Of a stretch of 64,000 nt of DNA, positions 1-12,109 are shown piece by piece. Numbering within the stretch: position 1 is the first letter of the stretch; each line of letters opens with the position of its first letter. The notes beneath the pieces are model-generated. The model was not told where the DNA came from, made no database searches, and worked only from the letters and a program-made list of their open reading frames with translations. This DNA is from Hsuehochloa calcarea (taxonomy: Eukaryota > Streptophyta > Magnoliopsida > Poales > Poaceae): assembly GCA_036346395.1 (NCBI GenBank), contig CM070599.1, positions 34,339,232 to 34,403,231 of the forward strand, given 5' to 3'. The translations under genes and the position numbers were made by a program.

Positions 1-150
1 TATACAACCGTCTAGTCGCTCAACCGTTAAGCGATTAGTAACTGAAGGGACTAGTCGCTAAACTGTTGAGCGACTACTCCACTTATCATGTAACTGTTGG
101 GCGACTTGGGTCTAGTCGCCCAACGGTGTAGCGATGTAGCATTATTTTTG
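1..150. repeat. Short palindromic repeats (TAGTCGC..AAC..GTT..GCGACT)
   Basis: Several diverged copies of a unit containing AGTCGCTCAAC and GTTGAGCGACT occur head to tail and inverted. Each unit can fold on itself. The cluster touches the window edge, so its true length is unknown. It resembles subterminal or hairpin-type repeats of DNA transposons, but no terminal inverted repeat or target duplication is visible, so the family is not assigned. Confidence 0.5.
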
Positions 151-1387
151 TAAAATAAAAAAGCAGGTATATTACTGTATTTTGGAATAAAAATGATTAT
201 TTTTTTTAAAAAAAATTATTGTTGTGCGGTGTATCTTCCAAACCTGTGTTCCTATGTTTCTTCATGGTATCAGATTGGTGACCGACCCCGGCACACCTTT
301 CCTTCTTTGCTTCCGCTTGAGGAGAGCATGGCAAAGGAGAGCGAGGCGTGGAGGTGGCATGCGTATCTGGCGGGTGGCCGCGATGCTTGAATATGCGATA
401 GTAAACTAGTAGTGGCTACTTGTTAGAGTATGGAAGAGTGCGTGTTTTACATGTTTGTCTTGATCTCAATCTTTGTTGAAAAATTAGCAGAGTGCCCGTG
501 CGTTGTAACAGAAACATAAGCTTTTCACGAGATGGGAGGGTGAGAGAGGAGATGGGGACGGGGGAGTGGGTGGAGCAGCGACGACGAAGCCTAGGATGAG
601 AGAGGGAGACGAGGAATGCGACGTAGGGGGATTTGCAAGCGCCAAGGGATAGGGGACACACGCGGACGGCTGATTGCGAGGTTGGTTCTGGTGACAGCGA
701 AGTCAAAGGCGCGCGAATCAAGCGCGGCGGCGCCGACGTGGGTGCGAGGCGGGGCGGCGATGGCGCAGATGCGAGGAGCAGACACGTTAGGGAGGCGTTG
801 CGGTTGACACGGTGGTCCCAATGCGCACGAAGGTTTCGTTGGTTTTTTACGTACGTAGAGATGAGATGATCCTCCTGTTGCGTGATGATAAACTCTTTCT
901 TTTATTAGTTAAGAAATGTAGTACATTTTCTTAGCTTTGATAAACATTACAATTTTTCTAGGTGTAACATCAGTCTTCTGTGAAACTTCTCAACCAAAGG
1001 TGTGCATATTTTGTTGTGTCTGAAAAAAAAGGTGTGTATATTTCGCTGGGGCTGACGCTGCCCCACTCTCAAAAGTGTACATTTTGTTACTAACACACAA
1101 GGCCTAACATTACAACCTTTGCAAAACCAATCTAATCTAACCTAACTCGTACATGTTAGTAGTACTAGACAATACACAAGTTGTTATTTGTATCTAGTGC
1201 TACATCCTGGGTATGAAAAACTAAAACTTAAGGGCTCGTGGATGGCCGGGATTTTGTGTTCCTCAAACAAGCCCTAAGGGAGTGTTTTGATGAGGGATTC
1301 AAATTGAAATCTCCACTATCAAGCATGCCCTAAAAGTGAACAAAACTTTGGTTTAGTGCTAGAAGATCTGAAGGGGAAACCAACATC
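151..1387. other. Intergenic sequence downstream of the NAC gene, no gene recognised
   Basis: The block at 520-830 is GC-rich and has short overlapping open frames on both strands without recognisable protein similarity or splice structure. The rest is AT-rich. The 3' untranslated region of the - strand NAC-like gene should lie just below 1388. I see no further supported feature. Confidence 0.5.
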
Positions 1388-3196
1388 CTAGAACATACTA
1401 GAACGCTTACGCTTCCCAAATATTCCAGAAACGACGCCGCCGCCTCGCCGTCGAGCCGTCGCCTTCGCTTCCAGAGCTCGGTTCTTCCTCACTCTCTTCT
1501 TCAGCCTGTAGCGTATCGGTAAACCTGACCACTTCTTCGCCCTGACTGACGCACCCTCCCTCTTGCGAACTTTACATACAACATAGGAATTCATCTGTTT
1601 CACGCATGAACCGAGCAAAGTTGAAGTTAATCAACAGTACATCCTCTGTATGGAAATCTGAAATGATGTACAAATTAAATTTGCTTGGTGACGCGAGCTG
1701 CAACTCACCGACGGCCGTTCGAGGTTCCGGAGATCAAGCTGGTCCGTGTTGAGCGCGTACTCGGACATGCTCCACGGGGTTCTGCACCCGTGCGGCGTTC
1801 TGCCGTGGTAGTAGTCCAACGACGTTTTGAAGGCGATCACGCGGCCGCCGTGTTTGATGGGCGCCGGCCAGCCGCGTACCTTCCAGTACCCGCCTTGCGT
1901 GGTATAGAAGCACCCGTTGCTATATGTTTGTCCCTCGTCTTTGCGTACAAAGAAGAATCCTAGCATCTCTTTGTCTCTGTTGTTAACATCAACTGCATCG
2001 CCGAAGAAAAACTGTTGTTAACATCAACTGCATCGCCGAAGAAAAAAAGTTGAGAAATAATTAGATTGTTGTCTGAAGCAAATTAAGTTGTGTTGAAAAC
2101 ATGATTATTATTTGTCTTTGTATGCATGATATTGAGGATATGCCACTCCTTAAGTTGGCGTTTCATACAAGTCTCTATGATATAATGTCGCTCAATGTCT
2201 CACTGGCATGGGATCTTGAGCCCACTTGTCATACTTAAGAAAACTAAAATATAATGACGCCACAATTAAGGATAGGTCGCACTTACGTGTTATCTCGGCG
2301 GCGTTGAGGCCATAGACGTCTTCTCCCTCCCTCACCGCGTTATGCTCGGGAAGTCCTAAATCTAGAACTTTGTGCTTGAGATAGTGCAGCACAAGTTCGT
2401 GGTCCGTGGGGAGAAACTTGAATCCTGGTATCAACCACCAAGGCGAACTCCTCGTTTCATCATTGCCACCAGGCTGCCTCGTCGGTTGTTCGTGTGCCAT
2501 CGAAACTTCCGTGCCGTCATTGCAATCCGGCTGCCTCGCCGGTAGTTGCCCCTGTGTCGAGCTATCCATGCCGCCGTCGTTACGGCCAAGTTGCTTGTCC
2601 GTCGATGTTGAAGCTACCATATCGCCGCCTGCCAATCGAAGCAGCAGCAAATCTTCTAACGCCGTCGGAGCCACCGTGCCATGTGGCGTGCCGCGGCAAT
2701 GCGCGTCGCTGTCGGTGTCTAAACACGCGTTGCTCTGATCGAGTTGTCTAGCAACGCTGTTCCACCATGATAGTCGACGTCGAGTCCAATAGATTGGGCC
2801 GTCGTGCTGCCAAGAGGATTCCTCGGCGGAATCTAGACAGCGTTGCCGATACATGTCGCTGACGACGCAATTTAAGCAACGAACCGATCCCTCCGACGTC
2901 GTGGTCAGGTGGCCATTACAGGCCGCTCGCCTTTGGTCGGCGGCGCCCTCCTCAGCGCACGGCGAAGTGAAGGCCTCCACGCTGCCGAAGTTGTTGGCCA
3001 GCCACTGCTGGCGACGTTTCCTGTGCGTGCATGTGCTGCGGCGGTGCGACCAGGAGACGAGCAGCAGCAGGACCAAGAAAGCTCGGTGGATGATCGAGCG
3101 TGCCGGCGACATGCTGCGCCGATGAATTGTGCGCCAGGGGACGGCCGGGGAGGAGGAGGCCAATCGGAGGAGCGAGCGAGAGGTTGACCGATGCAT
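1388..3196 (-). CDS. Divergent NAC-domain protein, NAC domain C-terminal
   Basis: Proposed CDS is complement(join(1388..1594,1709..1974,2287..3196)), 460 aa. Both introns are GT-AG and keep frame. NAC proteins are plant transcription factors that bind DNA as dimers. NAC subdomains are seen in order: PGFKFLPTDHELVLHYL (residue 257 on), VYGLNAAEIT, FFFVRKDEGQTYSNG, GGYWKVRG, YYHGRTPHGCRTPWSMSEY and SYVVCKVRKR (about 394-403). The usual YWKATG is YWKVRG. The layout is unusual: NAC domains normally lie at the N-terminus and are followed by a long activation region, whereas here about 250 residues precede the domain and only a basic tail of about 57 follows. The leader has a hydrophobic run (residues 39-49) and imperfect 19-residue repeats near 195-250. 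Translation could instead begin at an internal Met just before the domain. It could be a functional lineage-specific NAC or a decaying copy. Confidence 0.6.
1977..2047. repeat. 35-bp tandem duplication in NAC intron 1
   Basis: Two nearly identical copies of a unit containing GTTAACATCAACTGCATCG start at about 1982 and 2017 (period 35). The duplication abuts the proposed splice acceptor of NAC exon 2 (AG at 1975-1976 on the - strand). It looks like recent replication slippage. Confidence 0.8.
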
Positions 3197-4839
3197 GATT
3201 GCTCGTAAGCTTTTATGTGACTAAGAATTACGGAAGCACGCGCCACGCGCGCGATGGATCCGTCCCGACACGACATGTTCTTCCAAGCTGCGCAGCGCAG
3301 GTATGGCAAGTCTAATGTCCTAGCGAGCTACTGTTGAATAACCGACGCCCCTGGACCTGGAGGGGGCAGCGCCGGCCCGTGGGCTCTGCCGGTTTTGATT
3401 TTGTCTGCAAAAGAGATGTGGACACATAAAAATGACTTAAGACTATAAATATCAGAGAGACTACATGTTGTTAACTGTTAACCACTTGCTAATTATTTTG
3501 ATTCCTCTGCACTTTGACGGTCAAAGTTTCGGCGAGAATCACGGGAGCCGAGACCGGTTCTGAGTCCGGTCTCAAATACTAATTCTATCTCCCTCCTCGA
3601 TCGCGAGTACTTTAGCCGTGCCGTTCTACTCCGGCCCGGCACGTAGAAGCGCGGGGAAGGCGAGTAGGCGACCGGGGAAGATCCCCATGTATATGCATCG
3701 ATGCATGGGGAAGCATGCCGTTGTAGAGGGCGCCGTGCGCGGAAAAATACTGATGCTTGCAGATGCATGGATGATGAGAGTCCAAGCACAATCAGGGCCG
3801 GTTTGTCTGTAACAACCGGCATTTTTTGAACAGAGCATTGCAGAAAAAAAACAAAAATCGGATCTTTAGTTTTGTGAAACCCATTTTCCCTAAAAACCGG
3901 TTTTCCCTGGGTTTTAGGAAATCTTTGTTTGGATACGATAAGAGATACTTGGATAACAAAAACTGTTTTTCGCATTAACCCAAATTTTTTTTTTTGCGTT
4001 TTCACAAAAACGAGTTGGCATTGTTTTTTTTTTCTCCAGAAAAGTAGCTTCGCGTATCCTCGATCTCAACATTGCCAACCAATCGCTATTTTCTTGCTCG
4101 CTCCCGCGCGCTTCTGTTTTTCGGCCGGCCAGTTCACGCGCGTAACATGAGTGTACACATAAAGTAGGGTTCCACATGCCGTACTAATCCATCAAGATTG
4201 GAACGCCGCCGGCTGCCGACGCTGGCTGTCGAGACGGCGGCCGTGGTCGTCGACGTGTACGCATCCCCTTCATCTCTCGGCACATTGCAGTCTGACGTCA
4301 CAGCTTGATCAATCTGCGGTAAGATAATTAAACCCCTGTGAATCGAATTCAACGCGTTACATAGCTAATTGACATGGTTCGGTCCAAGAACAGTACATTA
4401 GTGCATGGGCCGACTATAGCGCAGGCGACTGAAAACTTTAAAAAATTAAGTTTTTTTTTTTGAGCTATTGGATCACCATCCAATGACTTATGTTTTTTTT
4501 TTCCTGTTAAACCATGTGTTTATTTAGTTACTGAGCTTTTGTTGTCTTCCAACTGGACTGAAACCGATGTTTAACGGGTACGATTTATTCTCCACCGACC
4601 CGTTAAGAGCTTGCTTGCTTATGGGCTGCAATTTTAAGGCCTGCTTGCTTGTTGTTTCGGGCTATATTGCATATTCTGATAGATTACATAATACCGTATG
4701 AGAACACAAAATACGACATTACGTTTTGTTGTTTTGCATGGGCTATAGTGCACACTCTGATATCACCCGCTAGTTCCTTATGATAAAAAAATGACACTCA
4801 TTTAACAAATTCTATTGACTTCACTTGCACATAATCTAA
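3197..4839. other. Intergenic region between NAC gene and CACTA complex
   Basis: This holds the presumed promoter of the - strand NAC-like gene, with an AT-rich motif near 3445 that could serve as a TATA element. There is a perfect 14-bp palindrome (ATGCATCGATGCAT, about 3695) and several poly-T runs. Open frames on both strands at 3490-4350 lack recognisable domains and are not called as genes. Confidence 0.45.
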
Positions 4840-4860
4840 CACTATTACAGAGAGGGTCTT

Positions 4861-5590
4861 CACAGACGACTCCAAACCGTCATCACAGACGATCTGTGAA
4901 TCGTCTGAATCTATGTGTCTGTGATAACATACGGTTATCACAAACAGTTTGTGAGCTGTGAGCTGTCTGTGAAAAGTTACAACACAGACGGTTTTTATAG
5001 AAAATCGTCTGTGATAGTATGACTTAACCGTCTGTGAAGATATACTATCACAAACGATTTCCTATAAAAACCATCTGTGATATGTAGAATTATAGATAGT
5101 TAAAAAAAATCGTCTATAAAGGCATACTATCACAGACGGTTTGTGATATGCGACATATCATAAAAGGTTGATGGTGGTAGCCGTCTGTGATTGATACATA
5201 TCACAGACGAGTATTAGTAGTGGCCGTCTGTGATTGTATACATATCACAGACGGTTGTTAGTAGTAGCCGTCTGTGAGTATCATTCACAGACGGGTATTA
5301 GTAGTAGTCGTATGTGATTGTATACATATCACAGACGGTTGTTAGTAGTAGCCGTCTGTGAGTATCATCCACATACGATTTTATGGACACGAGTATTAGT
5401 TGTAGCCGTTTGTGATTGTATACATATCACAGACGGTTGTTAGTAGTAGCCGTCTGTGAGTATCATTCACAGACGGGCATTAGTAGTAGTCGTATGTGAT
5501 TGTATACATATTACAAACGGTTGTTAGTAGTAGCCGTCTGTGAGTATCATCCACATACGGTTTATTCCATAAAACCGTCTGTGATAGTTC
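4861..5590. repeat. CACTA subterminal hairpin array with 84-bp higher-order repeat
   Basis: The motif TATCACAGACGGTT and its complement alternate about every 30-45 bp, so each pair can form a hairpin. From about 5229 to 5560 four copies of a longer unit (starting TGATTGTATACATATCACAG at 5231, 5315, 5413 and 5497) are arranged in tandem with spacing 84, 98 and 84 bp. The longer spacing reflects a roughly 14-bp insertion. In CACTA elements such repeats are the binding sites of the TNPA-type protein. Confidence 0.8.
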
Positions 5591-5956
5591 GTTCTATACC
5601 TAAATTTATTTTAATTTTTCGGCTAGCCTCAGGTAATGTTAGTCATGCTCTCTGAAAATAAGCAAGTAGAAAACAGATATATCACAATTGATTTGATATA
5701 GAACAACTCAAAGTGATTTACAAACTCAATATCAATTACAAAGTCGCTTTAATGATCTAATTACAAAGTGATTTGATTACAACTCAAAGTGAATTACAAT
5801 AAATCAGAGTCGCCGGGGTAAAACTATCCACTCTCTTTAATGATCTCCCCCGTGATGAAGGTGGCAAGCTGTCCTCGAACTTCCACAAGTAAGTCCAGAT
5901 CAAAACTACTTTCTGGTATTTTCATGCCCTGTCGCTAGTAAGAGTAAAGTAGTAAG

Positions 5957-6009
<53 letters not shown>
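5957..6009. repeat. (TA)n microsatellite
   Basis: An uninterrupted run of about 25 TA units lies in the non-coding 3' part of the CACTA complex. It produces an artificial open frame rich in Tyr-Ile, which is not a gene. Confidence 0.95.
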
Positions 6010-6011
<2 letters not shown>

Positions 6012-6859
6012 TAATTATGAAACAATTATTAAGAGATTGACTGACAAACACTGGATCCTTCGGTTTAGCACTCGTGATTTCTAGCATATGACGACAAACG
6101 TAGAATGCATATATGTTGCCTTGACGTAGTTGCTGGTGGCACTGCAAAAATAGAAGTGTGATATAGGATATAAGTATAGTCAGTTCGAGAGGCCAGGTTA
6201 CGAAGTGTGAGCGGATATCAAAAATCGTGTCCTGTGTCGCATTTTGGAGCTCCGTTCATGTGTATCCCTCCCTCAGCAACATAGGCGCTAAACGACCTAC
6301 ATGGTTCCAAAAATTTATCCCTAGACATTTCAAACAAAGGAATACTACAATGCAGTTACGTATGAAGAAAATGAATACACCTATCGAGTACTTTTTTGCA
6401 CAAGGGTGAAGTCGTGCTTGTTACTGATTAGGGAATCAAGGTATATTACTTTGTTCTACTTTGGTATAATGACTAGAAGGATCCAGTGCCACCTACAGTA
6501 TGTCGATTTAGTCATTAAACCTAATTAGTTCGTGTTGCGTATAAAGAACAAACAAAATTTGTATAGCAAGTAGTGAAGCACTTACCCTTGGTTGTAAGGC
6601 ACCAGTATGTAGTCCTTGTCGCTGTGAGTATGTCATCCCTTCGTTATGTACTTCTCAACGTAGTTTGCGTCTTCGCACATGTATTGCTCTGGGATCAAAT
6701 GTGGGTCGAGGAAACCCACCGGTTGTCGGCATCGCTGGGATTGTTGCATCATGTATATATACATAAGCAATGAGTTATGACATTTATCGGTATTGTGTGA
6801 ATGTAGAACTTGATTATACACACTTACAATGTCTAGCTTCGAGGGCATCGAGATTGAAT

Positions 6860-8705
6860 AGATCAAATAAGTCTTCGAAGCACACTTACACCAATGTTGC
6901 GTAATGATGTGAATGAGACTAACGATATTCCGAGGGAGAACATCCCGGGCTTGTGAGGCGCCTTAATCTTCTTCGATTTGGCCTTAGCGCTCCGCGTGCT
7001 AGTTCTCTTCATGGAAGACGACTCGACAACCTTTTCTTGTTTCTTCGGTACGGGATACATATGTCTTCTGAAGTGGTGGTTGAAGTGGAGTCATCAAGGC
7101 ATGGCCGTGTGAAGATCGCGACACTGTAGAGTCCAAGGTGATGTCCCTCTTGGGCCACTGGACAAAAGTGTGCAAGGCATCCCCTAGTGTTATGATGTCT
7201 TCGTTCACGCGCTTCTCCAACAAGATGGACATCAAATTATCATGTGTCGTGTCCATCTGGACCTTGGTGTAACCCTGTGCCAGTTGGACACCATGCACCA
7301 GTATCCCTTCCTAGCATGGAAACACCACCCCTACCTAGCCTTAATAGGAATGGACCCAACATGCACTTGGAGCGTGCAGGGCGTGGGAACCTACAAAACG
7401 ATACACAATATATTAGCTAAGGCGTCCTACAGGTCTATATTTGGAGCATCGCAGAGATGTGCATTATCTGGATGAGGTCGATACGCCATTGGGCGTCACC
7501 AAGTTCAGAAAGTGCAGGCGTGGACGCGATGCTACTCCGATGTTGAGGGGGAGTACTGGCTCCCAAAATCACGGGGGCGTCTTGCGACCGGAGGAGGATT
7601 TGATTCATTCGTTACTGCAATGTTGTTATCTATGCTTGAAATTGTGCAATAATCTATTCTTTAAACTCCGCTTTCCACTGTTACTCGTGCTCGGCCTTGG
7701 ATCTCTTGACTCCTATACACCTCAGAGTCTTCTGGGAATCCATGCTTCCAAGGTACGAAAACCCCAAGGCCCCACGTGCGATCTGGGTGCTCCTTGTTTC
7801 CCAGGGCCGTGGATAGTATATCCTTCTCCCTGACTGCTTCGAAGGAGCCTTGTGAAGATTGGGTACTCAATGTTTGCTGCAAGATACCATCATATCATTT
7901 TAGACCCTACAAAGTTATGGACTTATTAAAACCTAAGTAGTTCGACATATCTTACTATGTGTCAGCACACACCCTTATCTGCCGGGTTTGTGAAAGAGAT
8001 GGCGCCAGACGACGTGATTAAGGCCTGCACTCTTATTTAGTTTCGGACCCGCTCATATGTGACCTCGGCAAATGGCGGGGAGACCTCCGACTGGATTGCC
8101 ACCTCGTCCTCATTCATCCACCTCGGGATTTTACCCGCGTACCCAGTGGTGCCGAGTTTGTGGGGGTAAATATTCTGTGCCTGGATAGCCTTGTGCGCCG
8201 CACTTTGTTGCTAAAATTCGTTTGACGTCTTCATCTGCACAAAGGCGTCCCATCTATTCGACGACACGAAAGTATACTTGGTGCAGGGTGTCCGATCCTT
8301 GTTCACGTACCCCATGACAAGCTTGCTCTTGAAGGTCTTCCAAGCGTGTGCCATCGCAAGGAACGTCTTCCGTCGCACTACTTCGACTGATTTTGGTAGG
8401 ATCTCGAACAACGTTGTAATTTCAGTCCACAGCTGTGCTTTCTCTACGTCCGTCACATTCTTTTATTTCTGTGTGGTGATGGGGACCCGTTCCCTTGCAA
8501 GTATACCGCAGGTGGTCCGGAATACTGCCACTGCTTTCGGGGAAGTAGAGGGACTCCAGAGGGACTGACGGTCATGATGGTCATTCGTCCTACAGGTATT
8601 TTCGATATTCCTATAGCATGTTGCTCATGTATCACTTTCCTTGGAGATCCAAACACATTCGGTGACGTCGATGACGGCGGGGAAGACAGTGTGAACATCA
8701 ACTCG
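6860..8705 (-). pseudogene. CACTA Transposase_24/TNPA-like pseudogene
   Basis: On the - strand, 8456-8211 encodes a stretch starting MTDVEKAQLWTEITTLFE that resembles plant Transposase_24 (Ptta/En/Spm) proteins. It continues after stops into a segment containing the typical HKLGTTGYAGKIPRW (about 8150-8100). At 7298-6999 a C-terminal piece with DALHTFVQWPKRDI, also characteristic of this family, is visible. The pieces lie in different frames with several stops, so no intact protein can be made. In intact elements the protein binds subterminal repeats and helps bring the ends together. A GC-rich leader and a TATA-like TTTATAAG lie upstream near 9070-9100. Confidence 0.65.
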
Positions 8706-9099
8706 CGTACTTGTTATCTCACAAGATTAACAAAGTAATGTCTCACAGTGCTAGCCAGAGTAAGCCAAAATAGTGCAATCTGATACTTCTACTAGCACAA
8801 TCCAAAGCGGTGATCACCTTGACGGGAGGCGTGGACGAAGAGGGAGTTGAGGTCAGGGAAGCGAGGCGTCGTCGAGGTCAGGGCCGGCGTCGTCGAGGTC
8901 GCAGAGGGATGACCCCGGTGTGGGGAGGACGTTGGGGGTCGCACAGGGAGGATGTTGGCGTGGGGAGGAGGATGGCGTGGGGAGGACGGCATGGAGAGGA
9001 GGAGGCTCAGGAGGAACACGTGACGCAAGGGCGCTGGGAGGCGGACTGGAGAGTGTGCTATGAGGAGTAAGGGCGAAAAACCCAAGCGGCCCCCTACTT

Positions 9100-9500
9100 A
9101 TAAATGTATATCACAGATGGTTCTCTAAGATAACCATCTGTGATATCATATATCTCAGATGGTTATATTTAAGAACCATCTGTGATAAGATATACGGTAC
9201 AATGACCACCACCTAGTCGTAAGCATATCACATACGGTTCTATTACAGGACCGTCTGCGACAAGCTAGCATATCACAGACGGTTATATTTAAGAACCGTC
9301 TATGATATATCACCCTCTATTCTAAGACCGTCTGTGATAAATGAGTATATCACAAACGGTTATATTTTAGAACCGTCTGTGATGCTCAATGCGGGAATTT
9401 TTGGACATGTGCGCGGGAGCTGAAATGTTTTGGCGCCTTAGGAATCGTCTGTGCTACATATACTACAGACGGTTTATTCCACTAAACCTCTTGTGATAGT
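9100..9500. repeat. Internal hairpin array of the CACTA complex
   Basis: Five to six successive inverted-repeat units of the form TATCACAGACGGTT - short loop - AACCGTCTGTGATA are visible (for example 9106-9145, 9149-9188 and 9344-9382). They lie between the end of the TNP2-like gene and the start of the TNPA-like gene. The flank at 9470-9580 resembles the flank of the terminal array at 5560-5680, which suggests this was once an element end. Confidence 0.8.
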
Positions 9501-11787
9501 TTACTATTCTATTTTTCGGCTAGCGTCTGGAAATGTTAGCTGTGCCTTCTGAAAACAATAAGAAAGCAGATACGATCATAGATGGAATAATTTCTTCATT
9601 AATGAATCAATTACAATGGAATAATTCCTTAATTACACGCCAAGTTTCTTAATTACAATGGAATAATTTTCCAAATAGGTGTTCACCGTGTGGGATCATT
9701 CTGGCCCACTTGGCTATTTCATTTTAAAAACACCCCTTCACGTTGATCGAAGCACATATTGCTAGCTTCCTCACTGTGTTCTTCCTCGAGCCTGATGCCG
9801 TCTCCAAAAGGAGGCAACTCGTCAAATTTATTGTACTCTTCCTCATCTACGATATTCTCAACTTCAACAATCCTTCTTTTTCCATAAAGAACTACGTGGC
9901 GGTTCTTATTTGCCGGGTCTTTTACATAAATTTTTGAACAACTTGCTTAGCGAGTACGAATGGCTCATCCATGTATCCAACTCATTCGAGGTCCATAGTA
10001 GTGACGTCGTACTTGTCGACCTTCACAACTCGTGGAAGTTTAACCCAATGACACCGAAACAGGGAGATCTTGAAAAGTACGTAGTCGAGCTCCTAAATCT
10101 CCTCTACAAACCCACAGTACAAGCTCAACCCAGTGGAAATGAACTGCTTGTGAAATAAATCTATGCGGACACCGCTGTTTTGGATTATGCTCTTCCTATC
10201 CTGAGTTGTCGCATAAAATATGTACCCATTTATGTCATATCCTTACCATGTCATAATTATAAATTTTGAACATTTTGCCAACCATAGTAGCATATCATCA
10301 CTTGATGATGACCTCCTAGTGAATAACACCTTTAATCATTCGTTGAACCGACGGTTGTGCTCTCTCATGATCCAAACCACCGACTGGCCTGGATTCTGTA
10401 GGTGTACCATGTTTTTGTGCTCGTCGATGTACGAGAACACTTGGGTCATATCAACCAAGTCACATCGTGCGTTGATACCATCCTTTATTTTGTCACAAAT
10501 ATCCAGTAAGGGACCAATCAAGCTATCATATACATTCTTCTCCACGTGTCTGACGTCGATGCAGTGGCGAACTTCTAAGTGCTCCTAATAAAGTAAGTTC
10601 CAAAAAATTGATCACTTCTTTTAGATGTTCTTCTGACGGGTTCTCAATTTAAATCTCTTTCCAAGCACAACATCGATATCTTTAACCATAACATAGACCT
10701 CTTTTCCTTTAAAAGCCCTTGGAGGTGAACCGTCCTCCTTATTTCCGTCGAATTGTTTCTTCATCTTGCGGTATAGGTGATAGCTGGGAAGGAACCTACG
10801 ATGATGCATACACATAGTTTTGCACGAGTTGGTCAGCCACACACTCTCGGTATCATGTAAGCAATGTGGACATGTTTTGGCTCCTTTTGTACTAAACGCC
10901 AACAGGTTACCAAGGGCACGAAAATCATTGATGGTGCAGAACAACATGACGCGTAAAATAAAGTTCTCTCATTTGTATGCATCCTATACTTGTACCCCTT
11001 CATTCCACAGTGTCACAATACCTTCTAGCAATGGTGCTAGGTACACATCAATATCGTTCCCAGGTTGCTTCGGCCCTTGGATAAGTAGTGACATCAAAAT
11101 GTAATTCCACTTTATACACAGCCAAGGAGAAAGGTTGTACATACATAGATTCACAGACCGGTGCCATGTCAGTTGCTCATGTTACCGAAAGGATTCATTC
11201 CATTTGTACTCAACCCAAATCTTATATACCTCGGTTTTGCACCGAAGTCTTTGAACCTCCTATCAAAGTTTCTGTACTGGGAAGAATCATCAGGGTATAT
11301 TATCTTTCTATCTTTTTTACGCTCCCTCGAGTGCCAACGCAGCAAAGTTGCCTCCTTTCGGTTCACAAATAAACGCTTCAAACGAGGAATTATAGGTAGA
11401 TACCACAACACCTTAGCAAGAGGGAATGCTTCACCTCGATGCCCTCACCGTCATCGGAGTTATTCTTACACTTGTATCGGGATGCTTTGCACACCAGACA
11501 CACATGCATGTATTCATACTCTTTACGGTAGAGGATGCAATCGTTCGGGCATGCATGTATTCTTTCTACTTTCATTCCCAATGGACAAATAACCTTCTTA
11601 GCTTGGTAGGTGGTTCTAGACAACACATTTCCCTCTAGAAGGCTGTCCGCTAGGAGACCTAGTAACGACGTGAAACTCTTGTCGGACCACCCATTACTTG
11701 CCTTCAATTTCAGTAGTTCAAGCATAGATGACAACCTTGTGTATTCCGGCTTGCAGCCCGGGAACAAAGGTTTCGCTGAGTCTTCTG

Positions 11788-11981
11788 TAGTCCCATTCTG
11801 TATCACGTAGCATCTGATCTAGATTATCATCGTGCGAACAACCCTCATCGAAAGCCATCGAATTTACCAAACTCTCACACACTATAGTCCCATTATGTAT
11901 CACGTAGCATCTGATCTAGATTATCATCGTGCGAACAACCCTCATCGAAAGCACATCCACATCCGGCGGCATATCGTTGTC
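11788..11981. repeat. 97-bp tandem duplication inside TNP2 pseudogene
   Basis: A segment beginning TAGTCCCATT occurs at 11788 and again at 11885 and continues with near identity through CGAACAACCCTCATCGAAAGC. It duplicates part of the N-terminal TNP2 region, shifts the frame (97 is not a multiple of 3) and so post-dates or accompanies loss of function. Confidence 0.8.
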
Positions 11982-12109
11982 TCCCTCGATGATGTTACTA
12001 CCTTTCGGTATAATATGCTCTTCACCGTTACTGGTACAACATGTATACTTCTTTTTGAAACCCCTTCGAATCAAGTGCCCTTCGATCTACGCCGGGTTGG
12101 TAAACATCT

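Noticed and set aside
3493..4180. Open frames downstream of the NAC promoter on both strands
   Set aside because: AT-rich or palindromic sequence without domains, and no plausible introns or start context.
5935..6147. Open frame with poly Tyr-Ile
   Set aside because: It is translation of the (TA)n microsatellite.
9743..10158. Plus-strand frames in the CACTA region
   Set aside because: The - strand here encodes recognisable TNP2 C-terminal sequence (DYVLFKISLFRCHWVKLP), so the + strand frames are shadows.
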